Source of the DNA: Lingula anatina
Taxonomy: Eukaryota > Brachiopoda > Lingulata > Lingulida > Lingulidae
Assembly (NCBI RefSeq): GCF_001039355.2
Contig: NW_019774380.1
Location: 57,176-121,175, forward strand
Direction: 5' to 3'
DNA: 64,000 bases
Below the pieces are notes generated by a model. That model saw only the letters and a program-made list of their open reading frames with translations, was not told the DNA's origin and searched no databases. The position numbers and the translations under genes are program-made. Shown piece by piece: positions 12,571 to 25,315 of this stretch. The first letter of the stretch is position 1. The number at the start of each line of letters is the position of its first letter.

Positions 12571-15500
12571 TAGAATCCTGTGAAGATTGCACACATAGAC
12601 CAATCAGGAGACACAGTTCACACACTTGGAGGTTTCAAGACATCAGGAAATTTTAGAGTGAGAATAAAGGTATGAAAATGTGTATCAGTGCATCAGCTCA
12701 AACCCCAAACAATAACAGATGTCTTTTCAAAAGGATATGCTAGAGTTCGCCTACAAGTATGATGAAGATGCTGAAAGTGAAAGAAGCATTTAAATCATAA
12801 GAATGAGACAAGTGATAATGATAACAATAGCCAATCTTCCCATAATGTAGGCCTACATTTATAGCCTACAGTTTGAAAGTTTTCTCTAGGGGCCTCTCGG
12901 ATCATCCGATTTTTTGCAAAATCTAAAGCCAACTGGTTTTAATTTTCATTATGCTAAGGGGCAGGATTTGATAGTTAAAGGCAAAGTTTCTGTAAAAAGG
13001 ATCAAAATCAAAACGACTTTGCACGACCTAGTTCGATATGTTGTGGTTTAGCTAGGTAGATATGCGTGGCCCTTCAGTAATTAATTGCTCATGCCAGAGA
13101 TCTGTTTTTTATAATCTCACATATCAGACATCGAGTCTAAATGGTGATGAGCACTTTAACAGCCGCACAAAACCCAAAAGAAAGGAATATTGGACAAAGT
13201 GTGTTTAAGTTTGAGTTTCACGAATGCTCCAGTCGCCATCTTTTCTTCCCGCTAGGTGACGTCATAACTTTCTCTGTAATTTCTTTATTATCAATATGTG
13301 TCTAATAAATCATATTTAAAAGATTATGGCTCAATTATAAATGTATCATTTGACAATGGGGTTTAAAAGAATGATATGGGATTGAAATAATGATATTTTA
13401 AAAAGAAAAATGAAAATATGAAATCGCCCAATGTGGGGCTCGAACCCACGACCCTGGGATTAAGAGTCCCATGCTCTACCGACTGAGCTAACCGGGCTTG
13501 TTAGTCTCTTTAAGTGCAGAAATTTGCCCTATTCAAAAAATTAGGGCAACAATGTAAAGTTGGCGCCCTTTTTGATTAAATGGTGTATATAAAGACCTAC
13601 CTGCACACAATAAATTTGTTATGGATTATAATACACAGAATGACAAAATCTGTTATTGCACCTTATTCTTCGCTTGTTCATGCTCTCCATTTTTACGCTT
13701 AAAAATAATTTGAAATATTCCTGTGGGCCCATCAACCCAGTTCAACCAAGGAGTTAGGGTAACTCCTTGGTTCAACTAAGAACGCCTTCGACGTCCTAAT
13801 TTGGTTTAATATAAAAAAGGAGTTACAGCTGTTGTAATTCCTTGATTTAAATAAATTAAAATTACATATACCAAGTATTTATTCTTCATAACTGGCCCAT
13901 GCTTGTTCTTTTGTGTGGGACTGGGGCGTCTTAATATGTAGGCCTACTGATAGTGATGACCTTCAAATTTCTACTATAAGCCTACGTGGATAGAAGAGAG
14001 TCGTGATTATTTGACGACCACCGATAGGCATCACGGGCATGATAAGATTGATTAACATCTTTCTGCGGGTTAATTATTCCTAGTTAATTTGTGCGTGCTT
14101 CCGTTAACACTCGAAGTCTCATGATCTTGAGAGGGGGGGGGGGGTTAAAAACTAACCACATAGCCTAATTCCTCCTGAGTTTTTTTTTTTTTTTTCTTTT
14201 TTTTCGTTTTTCTTTCCTCTGCTTTAGGTCTACCGTTATCATTTTTAATGTGTATATTTTAATCGTATAGGGCCTATTTTTAGATAGTTTGTTTCTCCGG
14301 ATTAGGCCTAATAGCCAATAAGCCTATAGGGCCTAGGCCTACCTTGCGCTTTAAATAGAACTATATAGGGCCTGTGATTCAGCTAGTCAAAATTCTTAAT
14401 TTCAAGAGGTGACCTCTCGGCGTGATTCTTTTCAGAAATCGCATGGGGGAAGCAAGACCACCCTGACACCCCCTAAATCCGCCATTGTACGGGCGATTCG
14501 ACTGACATGACCAAAATGGAATCTGTTGGGACACCTTAAACTTAATCAAAATTAAGTGTGGTGCCTAAAATTTCTTATAAGGATTTTGAGGCAAATTCAG
14601 CTTCAAAACTTTAAAGGGTATAACAGTTTGTTAAATGTGTAGGCCCTACAGCAAAAAAAAAAAAAAAAAAAAAAAAGATTTGAGGTACAGACTGTCTACT
14701 TTGTAGGCCTTCGCCTCCATCAGTTTGTTCATCATAAAAAAAATTTAAGCTACATTAATGGTGGGCGCTATTCTAGTACGAATTAAAATGACGAAAAAAA
14801 AAATGTAAATTTAAGAGTCTGGTGACTTACTTTTTGTTACCCACAGTTAATAAACAGTGGACCAAGGAATGCTGCTGGCGGAAATAACTTCAACAGAAAA
14901 TATTGTAGACTCCGTTGTAATTAACAATTTAAATCAGTATCAAAGATGGCGACTTGATTAATTTCCATGTTCAGAGATCGGAATGTCGAGCACTGACCAT
15001 GAGGCAAAGAATGATAGGTGACCGTTAAAAATGACTTAAGGGTGAGACGACAAATTGCTTAAGGCACGCATGCCTAGAGAGTTTATTACATGGAAGACGC
15101 ATATTGCTTAAGTATTTTAATGGATGCGTTAAAAAGTGCGATCTTTTGACGACTGTGGCGGTGATATGAAAATAATTTTCAGAATAAAAGGAACATCTAT
15201 ATAGGCCTACATGTATATTTAATGTAGAGTGTAGTCACATTCCCTATGATGGTATTATCAATCAATGCGCTTGTCCCATAATATTTGGAGATTTCACAAA
15301 AGCTCACGTTAACTGGTGTTTGAAATAAAAAACGGACAATGCTTCAATTTTTAATTCCACAGCATATTTCAAAATGATGACAGTTTTAAAACCAATAATT
15401 CAGCGTGGGGGGAAGAAACGACATTAACGGGGTCCGTTATAAGATGGAACCAAAGCTGTGCATATCACAAGAAAATGTGAAAAACGCCGATTAATATATT

Positions 15501-15620
15501 TTATAAAAAGACGAAAACATCCTTACCTTGCAATTGTACAGAATTCGTTCCAAGTTGCTGCTCTCGACTCTGTGGAAATAATCAACTGACTCGCTTTCTT
15601 GAGTGCTTAACGTTTTTGTG
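9452..15620 (-). CDS. Unidentified secreted protein, N-terminal part
   Basis: Four exons fit by splice site and phase: an untranslated exon ending at 15,527 (AAG|GTAAGG); 12,240-12,194, with ATG at 12,225; 10,359-10,250; and 9,548-9,452 (donor TG|GTAAGG). They encode 79 codons plus 2 nt. The start MKFSYAWATVWLSMVLVSKD looks like a signal peptide, followed by a Gly/Pro/Phe segment (PPFGNFGNPEGLKIPG) and a Cys-containing stretch (EGCRAYVTKKAQTC). If the last intron is not removed, the frame ends at once in TGG-TAA, giving 80 residues. If it is spliced, the next exon was not found. I recognise no family. The phase agreement across three introns supports the gene; its full extent and function are unknown. 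Confidence 0.55.
9730..9926. mobile_element. MITE family 1 (GATCGATC palindromic)
   Basis: It has a TA on each side (9,728-9,729 and 9,927-9,928). The left arm contains TTTTAGATCGATCTATCCCC, and the interior matches the 51.4 kb copy closely. Non-coding; it lies in an intron of the unidentified secreted-protein gene. Confidence 0.8.
10712..10783. repeat. CT-run plus CA-run microsatellite
   Basis: Compound dinucleotide array of CT repeats followed by CA repeats, intronic. It generates a spurious plus-strand open frame rich in Ser/Leu and Thr/His. Confidence 0.95.
12297..12571. mobile_element. MITE family 2 copy with adjoining GATA array
   Basis: G-runs and C-runs bracket sequence shared with the copy at 36.5 kb (TTCGATTTCTG, AAAATTAGAATTT). 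It ends TTGGTTCTGCCCCTG at about 12,531. A GATA tetranucleotide array follows at about 12,537-12,570. Confidence 0.6.
13425..13497 (-). tRNA. tRNA-Lys (CTT)
   Basis: The minus strand folds into a full 73-nt cloverleaf. The acceptor stem is GCCCGGT with ATTGGGC. The D arm is GCTC/GAGC, the anticodon stem TGGGA/TCCCA with loop CTCTTAA (anticodon CTT), and the T arm GTGGG-TTCGAGC-CCCAC, followed by discriminator G. There is no intron and no encoded CCA. The sequence is nearly that of vertebrate tRNA-Lys(CTT); the 7-66 pair is T-A rather than C-G. It lies alone in the first intron of the unidentified secreted-protein gene, on the same strand. Confidence 0.97.
14369..14488. mobile_element. MITE family 2 fragment
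   Basis: It shares GATTCAGCTAGTCAAAATTC and the terminal ACACCCCCTAAATCCGCCATTG block with the 25.7 kb copy. The left part is missing. A poly-A run follows at about 14,654-14,677. Confidence 0.6.
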
Positions 15621-15646
15621 ACTAAATCATGAATATGTAAGACAAA

Positions 15647-15654
15647 CTTTTATA
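15647..15654 (-). promoter_or_regulatory. TATA box of the unidentified secreted-protein gene
   Basis: TATAAAAG on the minus strand lies about 120 bp upstream of the splice donor (15,527) of the presumed untranslated first exon. This would place initiation near 15,620. It is inferred from motif and position only. Confidence 0.45.
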
Positions 15655-15699
15655 TCAACTTAATTGTACTCAGTAGTCTGAGAACTATATAATTTACCT

Positions 15700-18154
15700 C
15701 ATTTTCCGTCTAGGCTGTAAAACCACGCCGAAAACTGATAACGCGAATTTACACAGGGACGCGAAGATAGAGACATTAATGGTGTAATTACCGTATGCCT
15801 TTTAATCTTAAAACTGATCAAATCATTTGTTGCGGAAATAAAAATATCACCACATTATTCTATTCCTCCCCCGAGTAAGTGGCCTTAATGGGTGACGTGG
15901 TCTTAAAGTGCATGGGCAAGATTACACGAAGCTTTCTCCTATTGGCAGTGCATAACCCTGAATAATTAATTAGTTTTGTTTCTTATCAGTAGAAGTGGTA
16001 ATTTCCCTGTTGATTCGTGACCAGACCGACCTACAGTACGTGGCGTTCACTAGTTTGATGCTTCTAAAACTTTTTTCATTTTTCTCTTGTTTCATTGTTT
16101 TTGCTTTTAAATTTTCTTTTAATTCACTGATTTATTTGTTCACTTATTTGTCAACTGTAAGATTTTTAAATCAGGGGTCGTGCTTGTAATTTACACCATG
16201 TACAGTACAGCATGTACCTGTATTGAACTCTATTCACCTATACTCTCGGAATTCGTGTGTACAATGGCTATTTCTATTCTATATACTAGTATTATGATCC
16301 GGAACTCGTCAACGATACATACTACACAGATTCTTAGATATACGTATTAGTTTTTATTTATTTATTTATTTATTTATTTTCAAACTAAGATCATTTCTAA
16401 ATGTGCTCCACGACTTTTTAAAGCAAATGTGTCCTCTTCTGCAAAAAAAAATCTAGTAACTTCCACTGTACATGGGTACCTGGCTTATGTGACTAAAGAC
16501 GCAATTTACCTCCTTTAATTATAACTCGTCTCGGTCTTTTGTTCTCAGAGTCGACATAAGAGGAAGGACCACCGTATCTACTCTGATATCAGCCATCTTG
16601 ATATATGTAGCAATGAAAGGAAAAATTCGCAATCAGAATAAGTAAACTACAACTGCCTCTTTCGGCTTTTATCTCAACCTTGATGTAGCGATTGTTTGCC
16701 GCAATCCTTATCACAGCACGGGTTGTATGATCAGATGATGAAAAAACCGGCTTTCATTTTTATCATCGACTTAAAATCACTTTAAGTTGTGACTGGTGTT
16801 GAAAGAGATTTTCACACGTGGAAGAAAACTTAGGCCTATACCTTTCTCTCTTATCTCTATCAGTCAGCAGACTAGTAACTTGATTAAGCAGTGTATTATA
16901 TCATTCAGCATCAAAGATGTGGCAGGCCCGCAGGCGGGTGATGGGGGGGGGGGGGGGGGGGGTGAAGGTCAGCTCTAAGTCACTATCTGATCAATGTGAT
17001 CTGCAACATTGATCCACTTCGAATTTTTAAAGCTTTAGAAAGGTCCATTTTTCCCCATAAAAAGTGAGAAAATCTGAATATTGTGTTACGCGGACATTTA
17101 CAGCACCTCTTAGCCATGCTGATAAAAAATAATACCTGTCTGTAATAGTCTACCGTTACATGTGTGTCCTTGGGTCAGCTTGGGTCAGCTAATGCATGCT
17201 CATGTAATCTTAGAATTGAACATGTATAATCAGTAAATCTGGACATCTGAACGCTTCAATGCTTGTCTTGCTACACTGAGTGTTAGCTTTTTGCCTTAGA
17301 TGACCCAAGATACTACAGTACTGGGGTACCTGGTATAGTATGTATGTTCAAATTAGTTGAACCTTTTACAAGATTTATTCTTGTAAGTTATAAAATAATA
17401 TCAGAACAATAGGATTATCTACATACATGTATATTTAAGATGACTTTCAAAAGTTAAGATATATTTCTTATGAACTTTTTTTCATCAATTACATAATTTT
17501 TCGAAAGTCGGTTTAGCGATTGCGTTTGTTGTTCAAAGCCCAGTGAACCGCCAACTACAGCATTCATACTTTTTATTGGATGGGCAGTGCAAATTGTGGT
17601 CTATTGCAATTAAGCCTAATAGACTCAAAGATGCTGAGATATGCTGAGTGATACAAAACAAAACAAAACACCGACAAATTCTTATCAACCCCCCACAGCC
17701 CCCCTCCCAAAAACACAAAGTCAACGTCAAAAATTAACTTTTCACTGTTCCCAAATAAATATATCATTCCCACAATACGTTCCTATACATGTGTCCGCCC
17801 TAGATTGATCTATATATATGTTTTCTTCCCTAAACCCAGTAGAACACAGCAGTAGTAAATGCAATACCTTGAACGGTGGGTAGAACAAATCCATAATTCG
17901 TAATTTGTTTTCTTGAGTACCAATACGAAAAAGAGGAAACAACGTAAACAAAAGCTAAGGAAAAAATTTGTTTCGGTGATCTAAAAGTCAACTATAATTA
18001 TCACAGCTTTACTTACCCGATCTTTTTATTTATTTATTTACATTTCAATGTGCTAAGCCTAACCATAAACGATGTGGGTTGATATAGCACTGGGACGGTT
18101 AATCATACGTGGACACTCCTTGTTTCATGTCACCGGGCACAAGGAATGTACCAC
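15700..18154. other. Gene-free stretch
   Basis: No exon or RNA is supported. It contains a TTTA array (about 16,354-16,378), a G-run (about 16,944-16,961) and short open frames without recognisable features. Confidence 0.5.
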
Positions 18155-18156
18155 TA

Positions 18157-18365
18157 AGGGACTATTCCCATACCCTATCGTACTTGCAGGATCGATCTAT
18201 CTCCGAGGGGTTTCTTGCTAAATTTCATTTAGTTTAAGAATGCACAAAAGTTAATTACCCCCATAGAGCAGCTTCAGTGGGCGTTACATACATTTATTAA
18301 AACGCTTAAACTGAAGGCAATGTAGATCGATCCTACTAGTACGATAGTTTTATAGAAACGCACTC
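18157..18365. mobile_element. MITE family 1 (GATCGATC palindromic)
   Basis: TA flanks lie at 18,155-18,156 and 18,366-18,367. The arms contain GGATCGATCTATCTCC and, inverted, GTAGATCGATCCTACTAG. It is diverged in the middle and non-coding. Confidence 0.7.
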
Positions 18366-18367
18366 TA

Positions 18368-19712
18368 AGTGACACTGTCTATATGATTTTACCTAGCACA
18401 GTCGCAGTTTGTGATATCTGTCTTGTGTCGTTCATCCATTCATTTTGCATGAGTTATGAAAAAGCATTTTAGCAGGTGTGCATAAAGTTGTAGCTTTATT
18501 AAACACAGGGCTCCGCTCTTTAGGGTCGTTAACCCCTAGGAATGTGTTTATATACATTTTTTTAAATAATGATCCGCTGGAATATGTACGCTGCCAGTGT
18601 GGCGGTGCCAGGTGGCGCATTTATACCTGCCAGGTATGGCGTGACTTCAGCGGTCCGTGACCAAATGGACAAGTTCGGACCTTTTTAAGGTCTGTAACAT
18701 TAATACTGCTTTTTTAAAAATCTTTTTACCCTTTTTGTACATATTTATCTGTTAATTAAATCATATTTATGATATTTATTTATTTTGATTTTTTTCCATT
18801 TTTTCGGGGTTGATAATGATAATGATATAAACTCAGAAGTTTATTTTATAGAAGAAAAACAATGACGGCCGAGGCGAGACTATGCAGACCATCCTTTGAA
18901 AATTATTGGAATTTCACGTCATTAGTAATCAAAACAAAAAAGATGGGATTATAAGAGGATAGGGGGCACCGTCTTGAGGTACATGTTCATAGCTCCCAGC
19001 GATTTACTTTAGAAATCTTTCTGATAAGGATGGGGCTTTATACTCCAGTAATTTCTTTCTAATGACTGATACTATGGTGACGCAAAAGGTAAGACAGAAC
19101 ATAGGAAGAAATCAAAATGGAACCAAAATTGCTGATATGACATCACAAGTAAAACAACGATATTTTATCCAAAGACAACGATTTCCATGGACATTTTGAT
19201 AAAAATGACAACAACCAGTTTTATATAAAGGTATTTTAGCCTATTGGTTAACACAAATAAGTGAGAATCATCTAAAAAAAAGCCTAAAGCGAGGCTGTTG
19301 GCAATGTGCGACGTCGGTGCAATAGTCCGCCTGAGGTAGGTTAACTTTTTGTGCGCCAAGGATAAAACTATGTATACGCGAAGTACAAAAGAGACAGGCA
19401 AATTCGCACTTTTGTGTAACAGACATTTTATATAGCTTAAGAGAAAACAACTAGAAACTAAACGTGAATAAATGTGAGGTTTTATTCGTTGTCATGTCAC
19501 ATTCGCTAATGAATATGTCATTATTTCTAATCCCCACGCCCCTTCTATCATGCCAAATATCGCTTGATTTTTCACCAAGTTACGAGATTATGGGCTGTCT
19601 CGGATGGTTCCCATTATATATACCACGTTCAACAAAATGAAACACACTGCTTTCAAGTCCAAGATAGATATCTGTGATCATATCCACTCCCTTGTAAAGT
19701 AAAATGCTTAGC
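18368..19712. other. Gene-free stretch, including the SCP-A 3' flank
   Basis: No exon is supported. A minus-strand AATAAA (19,481-19,486), about 230 bp past the SCP-A stop, is a candidate polyadenylation signal. Confidence 0.5.
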
Positions 19713-21161
19713 CTAGTCCACTAGAGGACCATAGAATGTGTTATGGGGGCTGCTGGGATCCTCCCCAAGGAAGAAATCTATAAAGGCGCGACTGAACTCC
19801 TCCAAACTTATCTTTCCGTCCTTGTTGGTGTCCAATGCGTCGAAAGCGGCTGGAGACAGCTCTACTGGGATCCGGTATGCAAAAAAGAATCCGGCGTGCT
19901 CTCTCTGAGATATAATCCCGTCGCTGTTCATGTCGACGGCATTGAATAAAGCTCTGGCTAGGACTGGGTATTGCTCCCTCCACGGTGTGTTCACAGCGCA
20001 CAGAATATTTTGAACGAAATCTTCCTTAGTCACGCGGTCGGTGTCTGGGTTACCCTGTCCGCGTAACACGGCGTTTCTCCAGGCACTCAGTCGAGCCTCA
20101 AGTACTTCCTTCGCTTTTGGATCTACAATAAGGTTTGATGAATATTTGCGTGCATCAACACACAGTACACCAGGTTTTGGCACTGTTATGAACTTATTTA
20201 CCCTCTTTCATTTTTAAATAGCCTGACTTTAGGGCTCTTAACAGGGTGACATGTTTATTTTGATATTGTAACTAAATTCAGCCTCACAAATTGCACTTTG
20301 TATGTAATGTTAATGCATGTATATTTGAAATGCCTCTCACTTTTGTTCGGCTGCAGCCAAATTATGAAAATTTCGTCTATAATTGATCAATTTCTCTGAT
20401 CATTATTTCGCACTTTGTCAGTCATGTCTAACAGTTTTAATATAGCATAAAAAATCTACGTATTCTTTATATGAAGATACATACCACCCTCATTTAGACT
20501 GTTGAATTCTACGTCTCGCTTCGCCATTTGAATGAAGTCCTCCTTCGACAGATATTTATTGCCATCTGCGTCGCATCTGTCAAATAATGTCTTCATTTTT
20601 TTCCGCCATATCTCAGATCCCTTCACTTCGGGATAGGATCGAACAAGCTACAATACAAAAAAAATCATTCATTAAATCACTTGGCGTACTAGCATTGCGC
20701 GGATATGGGTTCTTTTCAGCTCTCTGATACCGTTTATGCTAGCTAGTCTGAGCGGCAGTGAGAGCCTCTCCCCCTATCCTCGCCCCTCTCTCTCTAACAC
20801 ACATAGGCTGTTTTCTGAGTCAGATAGTAACTTCAAATTTAGTTAAGAGAGCAATTAAAAAATTTTCAACAGTTTTTTTTTTCTGCGAAAATAACATTCG
20901 GGCATGCTTATGACATATCTCCATGTTGATTATTGGCAGAAGTCTGTATGCCATATAAAGAGCTATGATGAAGATATCGAGTTAGTGTTATTGCCCAGCG
21001 TTTTTTAGATACCGTGTAGTGAAAACAATTATTCATGTTGAACATATTGATTGTCTAAAGACGACCAAGGCGGTTACCTCTGTCACCGCTGTATGCGCCG
21101 GATTTGGTCGCACTGCAATGACTATTTCAAAACTGACCTTTAGAAGATCTGTCTGCTCCAT
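19713..21161 (-). CDS. Sarcoplasmic calcium-binding protein, copy A
   Basis: Three coding exons (21,161-21,138; 20,647-20,485; 20,122-19,713) join in phase to 198 residues, the usual SCP length. Exon 1 encodes MEQTDLLK. EF-hand 1 (loop DADGNKYLSKED) is in exon 2. EF-hand 2 (around NPDTDRVTKED) lacks the first acidic ligand and is probably silent. EF-hands 3 (DMNSDGIISQRE) and 4 (DTNKDGKISLEE) are canonical. SCPs are cytosolic Ca2+ buffers of muscle and neurons. It is the first of three head-to-tail minus-strand paralogs. Its exon 3 is nearly identical to that of copy B, whereas its exon 2 differs (KKMKTLFDRC, KRDVEFNSLNEG). Its promoter and exon 1 recur at 23.6 kb, probably as an assembly artefact. 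A calexcitin-like name would fit equally well. Confidence 0.93.
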
Positions 21162-21242
21162 ACTGATCTTTTTTCCTTCCTCTGGGTTCAAACGTGCTGT
21201 TCCCTTCTCCGGTGTCAGTGACCGCTGAGCTCAAAAGCGGGG

Positions 21243-21311
21243 TTTTATAAGAACCAGGGACGGGACGTCATCGTAAGAATTTAGGCTTACCACGTGACTG
21301 AAGCTGCGTTT
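21243..21311 (-). promoter_or_regulatory. SCP-A core promoter: TATA box and E-box block
   Basis: TATAAAA (21,243-21,249) lies about 82 bp upstream of the ATG. A block beginning CACGTGACTGAAGCTGCG on the plus strand (21,291-21,311), containing the E-box CACGTG, is conserved at copy C (34,659-34,679) but not recognisable at copy B. Initiation near 21,215 is inferred. Confidence 0.65.
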
Positions 21312-23580
21312 GGACTAGGTGTACTTAACACCGGGGATCGGGACTCACGTCAACCTGTATTATGAGAATTAAAAAGACACGAAATTGTAACAAGTAGGCA
21401 CAACTTCCGATCTAAATTAGTCCTGTTATAAACAGAGTTGGAGGGTACGCCTACAGTATTTTTTCCACACTCGAAAGTTTGTCTGAATTAAAAATATAAT
21501 AAGGAAAAAAAGATGTGTTTTATGCTAGGTGCATTTTTATGTACATTCACAGATGTGTCTGTACATATAGCCGTCACCTGCGTCTGTTGTCGCCGTGCAC
21601 TTTCAGTGATCACGCGTGTGGAAATAAGTGGAAAACCGTTTTACGTTTTGTCTTCAACAGAACTGATGAATATTCATAAAGTGTAGGTCAAGTTCAAATA
21701 TCAGCATGATCGAGCCATCAGGAAATTATTTTGATTAAATTATTTTTCTTGAAGTTACACATTTTGTGTATGTGAAATGTTAATTTTTCACATTCTGGCA
21801 TTTTCTGGGGGTGACTTTGGTCTTCCAAACACCTGAAGACCTTTGCTGATCAAACTTTCCAAATATCTGTGCTAGCTTCCTGCAGCGCATGATTAAATAT
21901 TGGTGGTGATGATGCTGTTAAGCATTAGGTAATGTTGCATCAAAATTGAAGAAGTCCTATTTTGCAACTAAGAATGATTCTTAGAATTGACATGCAGTTC
22001 AAATTGGAAAACCAGTTTTATTCCATAATTATATTTTCTCGAATCAATGCCTATTTTGTAAAATTTTAATTTTTCTCATATTGGCAATTTCAAAGTGTGA
22101 AATAGAAACTTCTTGGGCCTGAAGACTTATGCTAATTACATTATATATCATGCGTGTAACCTGTTGTCCATATTAAATTGAAATTTGGTGTTGATTCTGC
22201 TGTTACGAATTATGTTATATCGCATCAGAATTGACAAATTCACCCATTTTGTGCCCCTCTCCCGTTAACTTCAATGATAGCACACATATGGTATAATCGC
22301 TTTCATAAACAAGATTTACTGACGCGAGGAATAATGTTCAATTTTTCTCGTCACTGGTACTTTGTTTTGATGATGATTTATTTCGCCGCCAGTCTGCCCG
22401 TGTAACATGCAACCAACTAGAAGAATTTCAGTGGCATATCCAAAATATAAAGCTCGTTTCCACTTTCCACTTTTCATCCACAATGAATCATTTTTGCCAG
22501 TACAACTATGATCGTGCAAAACAAACTAATGTCAACATGGGTTTGTGGCAGCAGCATCAGACGCACTTTCAATAGAACATTTGGCCCATCTGTCATGATA
22601 AAACGATGTCCCGGTTACAAGGTCAGACTGAGTACGTACTGGTAGCACCAGCCGGGTCAACGTGCCCAATCAGAACCAGCTGCCTCGTTCTAAATTAATC
22701 ACGTGAACTGGCCAACGGTCAGTCACATATGAACAGAGGAGTGACAGCATCACGTCATTTTGCGTGCACAAGGATAAAGATAAATAGTGCAAGGATTTTT
22801 TGTCTCTTTCGGAAGTTTCGTGCCAAAGACACTCGGCTTCAATTTCTTTATAATTTTGACTTAAGTTTACTTTAGCACTACAGGGGTGGATCCAGGATTA
22901 TTTGAAATGGGTCGGCGGATGCGAAGCAGGCCCTCAACACACTCCCCCCTTTCGTGTAGGGTTCCGGGCCCGGTGAAGGGAAAATTTTTGGTGTTTTAGG
23001 GTGCTTTCCCAGAGATTTAGATCGATCTAAAGATTAAGTTTTAGACCGACCTAACTCCCTGGGGGTGCACGCAATTGCAGTCAGCCGAGCGGGCACCATA
23101 GCTNCAAAAAAAAATCATTCATTAAATCACTTGGCGTACTAGCATTGCGCGGATATGGGTTCTTTTCAGCTCTCTGATACCGTTTATGCTAGCTAGTCTG
23201 AGCGGCAGTGAGAGCCTCTCCCCCTATCCTCGCCCCTCTCTCTCTAACACACATAGGCTGTTTTCTGAGTCAGATAGTAACTTCAAATTTAGTTAAGAGA
23301 GCAATTAAAAAATTTTCAACAGTTTTTTTTTCTGCGAAAATAACATTCGGGCATGCTTATGACATATCTCCATGTTGATTATTGGCAGAAGTCTGTATGC
23401 CATATAAAGAGCTATGATAAAGATATCGAGTTAGTGTTATTGCCCAGCGATTTTCAGATACCGTGTAGTGAAAACAATTATTCATGTTGAACATATTAAT
23501 TGTCTTAAGACGACCAAGGCGGTTACCTCTGTCACCGCTGTATGCGCCGGATTTGGTCAATGACTATTTTCAAAACTGAC

Positions 23581-23604
23581 CTTTAGAAGATCTGTCTGCT
23601 CCAT
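23581..23604 (-). other. Second copy of SCP-A exon 1 (in the false duplication)
   Basis: The same eight codons and donor as 21,161-21,138, with TATAAAA at 23,686-23,692 and the E-box block at 23,733-23,753. No exon 2 follows before the N. It is probably the other allele of SCP-A exon 1 and should not be counted as a gene. Confidence 0.8.
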
Positions 23605-25315
23605 ACTGATATTTTTTCCTTCCCCTGGGTTCAAACGTGCTGTTCCCTTCTCCGGTGTCCGTGACCGCTGAGCTCAAAAGCGGGGTTTTATAAGAACCAG
23701 GGAGGGACGTCATCGTAAGAATTCAGGCTTACCACGTGACTGAAGCTGCGTTTAGACAAGGTGTACTTTAGACCGGGAATCGGGACTCACGTCAACCTGT
23801 ATTATGTGAAATAAAAAGACAAAATTGTAACAAGTAGGCACAACTTCCGATCTAAATTCGTCCTGTTATAAACAGAATTTGAGGGTACGCTCACAGTATT
23901 TTTGCCACACTTGAAACTTTGTCTGAAGTAAACATATAATAAGGAAAAAAGATGTGTTTTAATGCTAGGTGCATTTTTATGTACATTCACAGATGTGTCT
24001 GTACATATAGCCGTCACCTGCGTCTGTCGTCGCCGTCCACTTTCAGTGTAACACGATAAGTGGAAAACCGTTTTACGTTTTGTCTTCAACAGAACTGATG
24101 AATATTCATAAAGTGCAGGTCAAGTTCAAATATCAGCATGATCGGGCAATCAGGAAAATCAGCTTGATTGAATTATTTTTCTTGAAGTTACACATTTTGT
24201 GTATGTGAAATGTTAATTTTTCACATTTTGGCATTTTCTGGGGGTGACTTTGGTCTTCCAAACACCTGAAGACCTTTGCTGATCAAACTTTCCAATATCT
24301 GTGCTAGCTTCCTGCAGCACATGATTAAATATTTGTGGTGATGATGCTGTTAAGCATTAGGTAATGTTGCATCAAAATTGAAGAAGTCCTATTTTGCAAC
24401 TAAGAATGATTCTTAGGATTGACATGCAGTTCACATTGGAAAACCAGTTTTATTCCATAATTATATTTTCTCGAATCAATGCCTATTTTGTAAAATTTTA
24501 ATTTTTCTCATATTGGCAATTTCAAAGTGTGAAATAGAAACTTCTTGGGCCTGAAGACTTATGCTAATTACATTATATATCATGCGTGTAACCTGTTGTC
24601 CATATTAAATTGAAATTTGGTGTTGATTCTGCTGTTACGAATAATGTTATATCGCATCAGAATTGACAAATTAACCTATTTTGTGCCCCTCTCCCGTTAA
24701 CTTCAATGATAGCACACATATCGTATAATCGCTCTCATAAACAAGATTTACTGATGCCAGGAATAATGTTCAATTTTTCTCTTGTCATTGGTGCTTTGTT
24801 TCGATGATGATTTATTTTGCCGCCAGTCTGGCCGTGTGACATGCAACCAACTAGAAGAATTTCAGTGGCATATCCAAAATATAAAGCTCGTTACCACTTT
24901 CCACTTTTCATCCACAATGAATCATTTTTGCCAGTACAACTATGATCGTGCAAAACAAACTAATGTCATTATGGGTTTGTGGCAGCAGCATCAGACGCAC
25001 TTTCAATAGAACATTTGGTCCATCTGTCATGATGAGAACGATGTCCCGGTTACAAGGTCAGACTGAGTACGTACTGGTAGCACCAGCCGGGTCAACGTGC
25101 CCAATCAGAACCAGCTGCCTCGTTCTAAATTAATCACGTGAACTGGCCAACGGTCAGTCACATATGAACAGAGGAGTGACAGCATCATGTCATTTTGCGT
25201 GCACAAGGATAAAGATAAATAGTGCAAGGATTTTTTGTCTCTTTCGGAAGTTTCGTGCCAAAGACACTTGGCTTCAATTTCTTTATAATTTTGACTTAAG
25301 TTTACTTTAGCACTA

